From contig CAJPTB010000026.1 in assembly GCA_905373325.1 (NCBI GenBank), forward strand, positions 1 through 11,487: a stretch of 11,487 bases of DNA, given 5' to 3'. Positions 5,496-10,932 of this stretch are shown piece by piece. A model generated the notes under the pieces. The model was not told where the DNA came from and did not search any database. It worked only from the letters and a program-made list of their open reading frames with translations. Made by a program: the position numbers and the translations under genes. This DNA comes from an uncultured Ancrocorticia sp. (lineage in GTDB: Bacteria > Actinomycetota > Actinomycetes > Actinomycetales > Actinomycetaceae). Numbering within the stretch: position 1 is the stretch's first letter; each line of letters begins with the position of its first letter.

Positions 5496-7685
5496 GTGTC
5501 CACGCATAACATACCCCCACATCGCGCAGATGAAGAGAAGGCCGGCGGCGTCGCAACGGACGTCAAAGCCGCCGACGCATCGATCGGCACGGAGCCCCCT
5601 GGCGCCGAAAAGTCCCCCCGGCCCGAGGACGGAGCCGAACTCGAAGCGTTCTCTTCCCGAAGCCGCGTTTCTCTGGCTCTGCGCCACCAGGTTTTCTGGC
5701 CGTCAGTCGGCATAACCCTCGTCTTCGTCGTCCTCGCCGCCCTCTGGCCGAAGGGCGTCAACGACGTCATTGCCCGCATTTCGAAAGTCGTCGTGTCGAA
5801 CGTGGGCTGGTACTACATTTTGGCGGTCGCCCTCTTCGTCGTCGTCGGCTTCGCGCTGGCCTTTTCGAGGAAGGGCGACACCGTCCTCGGGCCGGACGAC
5901 GCCGAGCCAGAGTACTCTCGAACCTCCTGGTTCTCGATGCTTTTCGCCGCTGGGATGGGCATCGGCCTCGTGTTCTGGGGCGCGGCCGAGCCTCTCTCCC
6001 ACCTCGGCAAGCCCGCCCCAAGCTCAAACGCCGCGAACGCGACGGACCGGGCATCGGAAGCCATGACCAAGTCCTTCCTCCACTGGGGTTTGCACGCATG
6101 GGGAATTTACGTCGTCGTCGGCCTGGCCATCGCCTACGCCATCCACCGCCGAGGGCTTCCGGTCTCGATCCGTTCGACGCTGCGGCCGATCTTCGGCGAC
6201 CGCATCAACGGAAAGCTCGGCGACGTCATCGACGTCATAGCGATCATTGGAACGCTCGTGGGAATCGCCACATCGCTGGGCTTCGGAGTCAAACAGGTCG
6301 CGGCCGGCTTCGATTTCCTCGCCGGATGGCACATCGACAACGGAATGCTCATCCTTTTGGTGGCGGTCATCTCCGGCATGGCGGCCCTGTCAGTCGCCAG
6401 CGGGCTGGACGCAGGCATCAAGTTCATTTCGAACCTCAATCTGGTTCTGGCCGCTTTGCTCGTCGTCCTCGTGGCGATTCTCGGCCCCACGGTCTTCCTC
6501 TTCAACGGATTCGTCACGGACTCTGGCAGCTATTTCCAGAATTTCATCTCGATGTCCTTCGAAACCCACCCCTATGCCGGAGCCAAGGGGGCCGAGTGGC
6601 TCTCTCAGTGGACCGTTTACTACTGGGGTTGGTGGATCAGCTGGTCTCCCTTCGTCGGAGTTTTCATCGCCCGCATCTCCAAAGGGCGGACGGTCCGCGA
6701 ATTCGTCCTCGGCGTCATGCTCGTCCCCACGCTCGTCACGTTCGTGTGGTTTGCGATTCTTGGCGGAAACGGCCTTTATCAGCAGATGTTCGGCGCCAAG
6801 AACCTCATTGGCCCCGACGGGACGGTCAACGTCGACATCGCCCTCTTCCGAGTCTTCGAAGGGATGCCTATCGGCGGATGGCTTTCGATTCTGGCGATGA
6901 TCGTGGTGATCATATTCTTCGTCAGCTCCTCCGATTCGGGGTCCTACGTCATGTCGATGCTTTCGACCGGCGGCAACCCCAACCCCCCTCTTGCCACGCG
7001 CCTGACCTTCGCGACGCTGTCCGGCGCCATTGCCGCCGTCATGCTGGGGTTCGGCGATTCCCAGGAGGGGATGAAGGCGCTGCAAACGCTGTCCATCCTC
7101 ACAGCCTTGCCGTTCTCCGTGGTCATGGTGCTCATGTGTTGGGCCCTGTGGAAACAGCTTGCGGCAGAGCACGCGATACGCCGCAGACTCCGGGGCGAAG
7201 AGTTCGCCCGGGCAATCGTCACCGACGTTTCGGGAGCCCTTCGGGCGGAGATCTTCGACGAGCTGACGACCCACAGCCGGAGGGCGAAGCCTCGGCCTAT
7301 CGAGACGACGGTCGACCTGCACAAGTTCTTCACCCGGCTCTCGCGGCAGGCGCGCAAGCGCGAATACGAGTCCAAGGTCAGCGAGGTGCTGGCCGCGCAA
7401 ACGGGAACCGAGGAGATTCCCATCGCCGCCGAGGAGGATCTGCCGACGTCGTACGACGCCATCAACGCCACCGACCCTGACGCCCCCACCTACGAGGATC
7501 CGTCGGAGGGAGACGGCGAGACTCCGGAGCAAAGTTCCGGCGGCGGCCGGGCCGAGGAACAGACGAACGGCGAAGGCGGATCCGAGGAACAAGGCGGATC
7601 CGAGGAACGAGGCGAAAGCGGAAGCGCCCAAGACGCGAGCGGCGAAGGCGAAAACGACGCGTCAAACGAAGATGGGTCGGCGTGA
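5496..7685 (+). CDS. BCCT-family betaine/choline/carnitine transporter
   Basis: Predicted 729-aa membrane transporter for a quaternary-ammonium compatible solute such as glycine betaine. BCCT signatures are AAGMGIGLVFWGAAEPLSHL (151-170), the aromatic substrate-site helix WTVYYWGWWISWSPF (372-386), ARISKGRTVREF (392-403), and SSSDSGSYVMSML (477-489). The GMGIG motif is the form found in sodium-coupled members such as BetP; sodium coupling is inferred from that. The first 62 residues are hydrophilic and acidic. After the last membrane segment (ending near 552) the tail is unusually long, about 175 residues: first basic (559-625), then very acidic and Gly/Ser/Glu-rich (640-729), including a tandem repeat. 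The GTG start is fixed by a strong Shine-Dalgarno. It is divergent from murJ and apparently monocistronic. The exact substrate cannot be read. Confidence 0.93.
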   Translation: MSTHNIPPHRADEEKAGGVATDVKAADASIGTEPPGAEKSPRPEDGAELEAFSSRSRVSLALRHQVFWPSVGITLVFVVLAALWPKGVNDVIARISKVVVSNVGWYYILAVALFVVVGFALAFSRKGDTVLGPDDAEPEYSRTSWFSMLFAAGMGIGLVFWGAAEPLSHLGKPAPSSNAANATDRASEAMTKSFLHWGLHAWGIYVVVGLAIAYAIHRRGLPVSIRSTLRPIFGDRINGKLGDVIDVIAIIGTLVGIATSLGFGVKQVAAGFDFLAGWHIDNGMLILLVAVISGMAALSVASGLDAGIKFISNLNLVLAALLVVLVAILGPTVFLFNGFVTDSGSYFQNFISMSFETHPYAGAKGAEWLSQWTVYYWGWWISWSPFVGVFIARISKGRTVREFVLGVMLVPTLVTFVWFAILGGNGLYQQMFGAKNLIGPDGTVNVDIALFRVFEGMPIGGWLSILAMIVVIIFFVSSSDSGSYVMSMLSTGGNPNPPLATRLTFATLSGAIAAVMLGFGDSQEGMKALQTLSILTALPFSVVMVLMCWALWKQLAAEHAIRRRLRGEEFARAIVTDVSGALRAEIFDELTTHSRRAKPRPIETTVDLHKFFTRLSRQARKREYESKVSEVLAAQTGTEEIPIAAEEDLPTSYDAINATDPDAPTYEDPSEGDGETPEQSSGGGRAEEQTNGEGGSEEQGGSEERGESGSAQDASGEGENDASNEDGSA
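7573..7608. repeat. perfect 18-bp tandem duplication in the BCCT tail
   Basis: AAGGCGGATCCGAGGAAC occurs twice back to back (7573-7590, 7591-7608). It keeps the reading frame and duplicates a Gly-Gly-Ser-Glu-Glu unit in the C-terminal tail. Thirteen bases of it, GGCGGATCCGAGG, recur at 7693-7705, just past the stop codon. Confidence 0.85.
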
Positions 7686-7835
7686 AGACGACGGCGGATC
7701 CGAGGCCTCGGCTGACTGAGCCGACGGCCCGCTGATCGGCGACGCGTCAAAGCGACTGGGCCGGCGACCGAGGCTCCTGCACGCGCGATTCTCGGCAACG
7801 AGGCCGCGTGAATGTCAGCTTCCGTAGGAAGGTCC

Positions 7836-7866
7836 GGGGCGGGCTGGAGATTTCTCAGCCCGCCTC
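7836..7866. terminator. strong hairpin between the BCCT and VOC genes
   Basis: GGCGGGCT (7838-7845) pairs with AGCCCGCC (7857-7864). The inner GAG/CTC pairs around ATTT, with one bulged G, and two further pairs close the base. It begins 7 nt past the VOC stop and about 150 nt past the BCCT stop, between convergent genes. There is no T-run, so it is best read as a GC-rich bidirectional terminator or an mRNA 3'-end stabiliser. A second small hairpin, TCGGCT-GACTG-AGCCGA, lies nearer the BCCT stop at 7708-7724. The rest of 7686-7873 holds nothing I recognise. Confidence 0.55.
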
Positions 7867-7873
7867 GCCGCTC

Positions 7874-8230
7874 TCAGTCCGCCGCGGCCTCGAGGACGAT
7901 CGAGTAGGCATTGCCGTCTGGATCGATGAGATTGAATACATCGACGACTTCGTCGATCGTCTCGATCTCGGTCACCGAAAATCCGAGGTCTGCGAGACGT
8001 TGCTGCTCCGCCCGGGCGTCGTCGACTCCCAGAACGAGCGTGATGCCCTCGGCGCCGGCCGTCTCGGGCGATTCGAAAAGCTGGAGCCAAAAGCGGCCGA
8101 GGTTGAACTCGACGATCCCTTCCATCGGCATCGAATGCGGAGCGCCGAGCTCGAAGGCGGCCTGATACCAGGCGACTGCCTCCTCAATATTGGACACGGG
8201 CACACATGCGACTATGTTGTTCATCTTCAT
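7874..8230 (-). CDS. VOC superfamily (glyoxalase/bleomycin-resistance-like) protein
   Basis: Predicted 118-aa small cytoplasmic protein with the vicinal-oxygen-chelate fold. It has the usual paired beta-alpha-beta-beta-beta layout: PVSNIEEAVAWYQAAFE (11-27) as the first helix and the closing FNLIDPDGNAYSIVLEA (99-115), with DPDGN as the typical turn before the last strand. The middle reads GRFWLQLFESPETAG. The positions that carry His/Glu metal ligands in glyoxalase I do not show a clear set here, so a metal-dependent glyoxalase reaction is not supported. The substrate is unknown. The start at 8230 is preceded on the minus strand by TAGGAT ending 6 nt away, which could be a -10 box or contain a Shine-Dalgarno. 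The gene is divergent from a YciI-family gene 108 nt away. Confidence 0.83.
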   Translation of the reverse strand: MKMNNIVACVPVSNIEEAVAWYQAAFELGAPHSMPMEGIVEFNLGRFWLQLFESPETAGAEGITLVLGVDDARAEQQRLADLGFSVTEIETIDEVVDVFNLIDPDGNAYSIVLEAAAD

Positions 8231-8236
8231 GCTGCC

Positions 8237-8242
8237 ATCCTA
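8237..8242 (-). promoter_or_regulatory. candidate -10 element (or Shine-Dalgarno) of the VOC gene
   Basis: TAGGAT on the minus strand ends 6 nt before ATG 8230. It is the same hexamer and nearly the same spacing as before the FemX-type gene. No -35 match is seen upstream. AGGA within it may act as a Shine-Dalgarno instead. Confidence 0.4.
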
Positions 8243-8326
8243 AAGGCCCCGCATCCCTCTCGCGATGGTCTGCTCTCCCCAAGCAGGGCCTCGAAAGGGC
8301 CGTCGCGCGCAAAGACGAAAGTGCCT

Positions 8327-8332
8327 TAAAAT
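8327..8332 (+). promoter_or_regulatory. candidate -10 element of the yciI-like gene, leaderless spacing
   Basis: TAAAAT (one mismatch to TATAAT) ends 6 nt before ATG 8339, and no Shine-Dalgarno precedes the start. This makes a leaderless mRNA the simplest reading. No convincing -35 box is visible. Confidence 0.5.
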
Positions 8333-8338
8333 CTCGGC

Positions 8339-8632
8339 ATGTATGTGATCCTCATCGACTATACGTCCGAATTGGAAGACATCGACTCAGCCCTCGACGC
8401 ACATAAAATCTGGCTCAATGAAAACTATGCCGCAGGTCGCTTCCTTGCGTCAGGGCGTCGCGAGCCGCGCACGGGCGGAGTGATTCTCGCGGCGAACCGT
8501 CCTCGTGAAGAAATCGAGGCTGCGGTGGCGAAAGACCCATTTGCCCTCCGCGGCTTGGCCAAGCACGCAATCGTCGAATTCCGCCCTTCGCGCGTGGCTG
8601 ACGATTCTCTGGCGAAGCTTTTCGGCGACTGA
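8339..8632 (+). CDS. YciI family protein
   Basis: Predicted 97-aa cytoplasmic protein of the YciI-like dimeric ferredoxin-like fold. It starts MYVILIDYTSELEDIDS, then has His22 in DAHKIWL. A mid-protein ASGRREPRTGGVILA strand pair (37-51) follows, and then KDPF (65-68). His22 and Asp66 match the conserved His and Asp proposed as the active site of the family. Length is typical. The biochemical function of most family members is unknown, so none is assigned. The start is the ATG at 8339; there is no Shine-Dalgarno but a -10-like TAAAAT stands 6 nt upstream. The gene is divergent from a VOC gene and converges on a tRNA gene. Confidence 0.85.
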   Translation: MYVILIDYTSELEDIDSALDAHKIWLNENYAAGRFLASGRREPRTGGVILAANRPREEIEAAVAKDPFALRGLAKHAIVEFRPSRVADDSLAKLFGD

Positions 8633-8633
8633 C

Positions 8634-8676
8634 GCCGCTCCGCTTCAAGGCCGAAAACTCCAAGCGACTTTGCGGC
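8634..8676. terminator. weak nested stem-loop between the yciI-like gene and the tRNA
   Basis: GCCGC (8634-8638) can pair with GCGGC (8672-8676), and CGCTT (8641-8645) with AAGCG (8662-8666). This forms a nested structure with a large loop in the 59-nt convergent gap. The loop is long and there is no strong T-run, so this is only a candidate. Confidence 0.25.
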
Positions 8677-8691
8677 TTCGCCTCTCTGGTG

Positions 8692-8765
8692 TGCCCCCGG
8701 CAGGACTTGAACCCGCGACCGATGGATTATGAGTCCACTGCTCTAACCAACTGAGCTACAGGGGC
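8692..8765 (-). tRNA. tRNA with CAT anticodon (Met elongator or lysidine-type Ile2)
   Basis: The 74-nt minus-strand sequence folds as a full cloverleaf. The acceptor GCCCCTG pairs with CGGGGGC (one T-G wobble). The D-arm is GCTC/GAGC, the anticodon stem GTGGA/TCCAT with loop CTCATAA, the T-arm GCGGG-TTCAAGT-CCTGC, and the discriminator A. The anticodon is CAT. It is not an initiator tRNA in form, as the first acceptor pair is a normal G-C and the anticodon stem lacks the three G-C pairs. C4-G69 and C5-G68 in the acceptor match determinants known for TilS recognition in E. coli, and the D-arm and T-arm also resemble E. coli tRNA-Ile2. An isoleucine tRNA read after lysidine modification is therefore a real alternative to Met. 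CCA is not encoded directly (CAC follows the discriminator). Confidence 0.95.
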
Positions 8766-8767
8766 GC

Positions 8768-8780
8768 GCCGGAAACCGGC
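8768..8780 (-). repeat. hairpin in the tRNA leader
   Basis: GCCGG-AAA-CCGGC (plus strand) forms a perfect 5-bp hairpin with a 3-nt loop. It lies two bases from the 5' end of the mature tRNA, within the predicted 5' leader of the precursor. It could mark the RNase P cleavage region or stabilise the leader. Confidence 0.4.
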
Positions 8781-8786
8781 CCTCAT

Positions 8787-8816
8787 ATCTTAGCCGGATT
8801 TCCTCGACGGCGTCAC
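8787..8816 (-). promoter_or_regulatory. candidate promoter of the tRNA gene
   Basis: On the minus strand GTGACG (-35, 8811-8816) is followed by an 18-nt spacer and TAAGAT (-10, 8787-8792). Transcription would begin near 8780, giving a leader of about 15 nt before the tRNA. This would allow the tRNA to be made independently of dnaG, which lies upstream on the same strand. Confidence 0.5.
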
Positions 8817-8837
8817 CGCGATTCGCAGCAGCGTAGA

Positions 8838-10826
8838 TCACTCGATTTGAGCGTCGCACGCCCGGCGCTGTTCCTCCAGTTCGATGAGCCGCGAGAACAG
8901 CGCGGAATACTGCGGGTCGTCGGGCGGCGTGCGCTGCAGTCGCGAGCGCAGATCGCCGATCTGGCGGGTGATTCCCTGCCTGATAAGGGACACGGCTATC
9001 CCCCACACGTACCGCTCGACTCGGTCTGGCCGGCTCTCGGGAAGCGTTTCGACGGCGAGCTGGGCCACGGCTCGGCCGACGACGTCGTCGGCGTTCTCAA
9101 TGACCCTCTCGACGTACCAGCCGGCGGCGGCTTCCTCCGCCTTCTCCAAAGGGACGCCGTTCGCCGAGAGCTCGGCGACGCGCTTGTCGTAGGAGGCGGC
9201 GCCCCCGGCGGCCCGGATCGCCTCGTGCACGCGGCGATGGACGGGCACGGTGAAGGTTTGGGAGGGCAGTTCGTCCATCTGCGCCAAGCTCGCGAGGCCC
9301 GGCAGCTGAAGGTATATCCCGAGGGCCTCCCTCTCGACCCTCTCTACGGGGTCCCGCACCGTCGCCCTCGGCGCGAGAACGGGGGCGGGGCGCTCCTGCC
9401 CGTCCTGAGCGCCGCCGTTCGGCCGTCTCTGTCCGCCTTCCTGCCGCCGTCCGGAAGCGGGTCTGCGGCCGGAGGAAAGCACGGCGCGGCGAACGGTGCC
9501 CTCGTCCATGCCGAGCCACCCCGCCAGCTGCCTCGTGTACTCGCCGCGAAGCACCCTGTCGCGGATCGAAGCGACCATCGGCGCGGCGGCGCGGAGTCCG
9601 GCGGTCCTCCCTTCGGCGCTGTTCAACGGCAGGCCCGTCAGCACCGAGCGAATCGCAAACTCGAACAGCGGGCGGCGGGCCGCCACAATCTCGCGCACCG
9701 CCTCGTCTCCGTAGTTCATGCGCACCTCGCACGGATCCATTCCCTCGGGCGCGACGCAGACGAAGGTCTGCGCGGCGAAGGCCTGATCCTCCTGGAAGGC
9801 TTTGAGCGCGGCCTTTTGGCCGGCGGCGTCGCCGTCGAAGGTGAAGATGACCTCGCCGCCGTAGGCCGCCCCGGAACCCAGGATCACCCCCGCAGCCGGA
9901 TCGGCCCCGTCGCCGATGAGCCTGCGGACGACCTTGACGTGCTCGGAGCCGAAGGCGGTGCCGCACGTGGCGACGGCCGTCTCGACGCCCGCGAGCTGGG
10001 CCGCCATGACGTCCGTGTACCCCTCGACGACGACGATTCTCCGCTGCTGGGAGATGGCGCGCTTGGCCATGTCGAGCCCGTAGAGCACCTGGGACTTCTT
10101 GTAGATCGCGGTCTCCGGCGTATTGAGATACTTCGGGCCATTGTCCTCGTCCGAGAGCTTGCGCGCGCCAAAGCCGATCGGGTCGCCGGTGATCGACATG
10201 ATCGGCCACATGAGGCGCCCGCGAAAGCGGTCGTACTGGCCGCGGTTTCCCTGGCTCGCCAGCCCCGAGGCGGCTATCTCACGTTCGGTGAATCCGCGAC
10301 GCCGCAGCTCTTTGAGCAGGCCGTCCCACGAGTTCGGCGAGTATCCGACCTTGAAGCGCTCGATCGCTGCGGCGTCGAAGCCGCGCTGGTCGAGCATCCG
10401 CCGCCCCGCCTCGCCCTGGGGGGAGGCCAGCTGGGCCATGTAGAAGTCCACCGCGACCCGGTGGGCGTCGATGAGGCGCTGGCGCGTGGCTCCGGAGTCG
10501 CCGCGTTCGCGCCGCCCGTCGTTCTCGTAGCGAAGCTCCACGCCGGCCTTTCGGGCGAGGATCTCCACCGCCTCGACGAAAGACACATGCTCGATTCGTT
10601 CGACGAAGGAGATGACGTCGCCTCCTTCGCCGCATCCGAAACAATGCCACCTGCCGATGTGCGGCCGGATATGGAAAGAGGGCGTTTTCTCATCGTGGAA
10701 GGGGCACAGGCCCTTTTGAGAGTCGACGCCGTCGGGGCGCAGCTGGACATACTGGGAGACGACGTCCTCAATCCGCGTGCGCGAACGAACCTCGTCGATG
10801 TCCTCTCGCCTGATCAACCCCGCCAT
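8838..10826 (-). CDS. dnaG: DNA primase DnaG
   Basis: Predicted 662-aa primase that makes RNA primers at the replication fork with the DnaB helicase. Domains in order: a CHC2 zinc finger with Cys41, His44, Cys62 and Cys65 (CPFH...HCFGC); the catalytic core with a Toprim fold, seen as VVVEGYTD (265-272, Glu268) and FTFDGDAAG (328-336, Asp331 and Asp333); a Gln/Gly/Arg-rich linker (about 452-490); and a C-terminal helicase-binding domain (about 491-662). Between HVKVVRRLIGD and EVIFTFDGD there is a small Ala/Gly-rich stretch (about 305-323), longer than in mycobacterial DnaG as I recall it. The N-terminus IRREDIDEVRSRTRIEDVV is typical, so ATG 10826 is sound. It has no good Shine-Dalgarno but TAGAAT ends 6 nt upstream. 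It follows dgt, the usual actinobacterial order. Confidence 0.97.
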   Translation of the reverse strand: MAGLIRREDIDEVRSRTRIEDVVSQYVQLRPDGVDSQKGLCPFHDEKTPSFHIRPHIGRWHCFGCGEGGDVISFVERIEHVSFVEAVEILARKAGVELRYENDGRRERGDSGATRQRLIDAHRVAVDFYMAQLASPQGEAGRRMLDQRGFDAAAIERFKVGYSPNSWDGLLKELRRRGFTEREIAASGLASQGNRGQYDRFRGRLMWPIMSITGDPIGFGARKLSDEDNGPKYLNTPETAIYKKSQVLYGLDMAKRAISQQRRIVVVEGYTDVMAAQLAGVETAVATCGTAFGSEHVKVVRRLIGDGADPAAGVILGSGAAYGGEVIFTFDGDAAGQKAALKAFQEDQAFAAQTFVCVAPEGMDPCEVRMNYGDEAVREIVAARRPLFEFAIRSVLTGLPLNSAEGRTAGLRAAAPMVASIRDRVLRGEYTRQLAGWLGMDEGTVRRAVLSSGRRPASGRRQEGGQRRPNGGAQDGQERPAPVLAPRATVRDPVERVEREALGIYLQLPGLASLAQMDELPSQTFTVPVHRRVHEAIRAAGGAASYDKRVAELSANGVPLEKAEEAAAGWYVERVIENADDVVGRAVAQLAVETLPESRPDRVERYVWGIAVSLIRQGITRQIGDLRSRLQRTPPDDPQYSALFSRLIELEEQRRACDAQIE

Positions 10827-10832
10827 GCCACC

Positions 10833-10838
10833 ATTCTA
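10833..10838 (-). promoter_or_regulatory. candidate -10 element of dnaG, leaderless spacing
   Basis: TAGAAT on the minus strand (one mismatch to TATAAT) ends 6 nt before ATG 10826. No convincing Shine-Dalgarno precedes the start and the protein N-terminus is well conserved, so a leaderless dnaG mRNA is the simplest reading. A -35 box is weak at best (CGGACA at a 19-nt spacer). Confidence 0.5.
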
Positions 10839-10839
10839 T

Positions 10840-10852
10840 CCGGGCCGCCCGG
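10840..10852. repeat. GC hairpin abutting the dnaG -10 element
   Basis: CCGGG-CCG-CCCGG is a 5-bp inverted repeat one base upstream of the proposed dnaG -10 box, inside its spacer region. It may be a regulator site or a second stem of the dgt terminator. Confidence 0.3.
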
Positions 10853-10912
10853 CAGGATGTCCGACAAACTGTCCAAGCCCCCTCGACAGGCCATGCGAGC
10901 CCTGCGAGTCGG

Positions 10913-10932
10913 CGCCGGCAAGCCGTCCGGCG
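10913..10932 (-). terminator. stem-loop directly after the dgt stop codon
   Basis: CGCCGG (10913-10918) pairs with CCGGCG (10927-10932) around an 8-nt loop, starting at the base next to the dgt stop. It lacks a T-run. Together with the separate dnaG -10 candidate it suggests that dgt and dnaG need not be one transcript. Confidence 0.4.

Noticed and set aside
6390..7631. Minus-strand open frame opposite the BCCT transporter
   Set aside because: Antisense shadow of a conserved transporter; the composition is typical of GC-driven open frames.
8692..8765. tRNA as an integration site of a mobile element
   Set aside because: No integrase gene, no direct repeat of the tRNA 3' end and no foreign-looking genes in the window.
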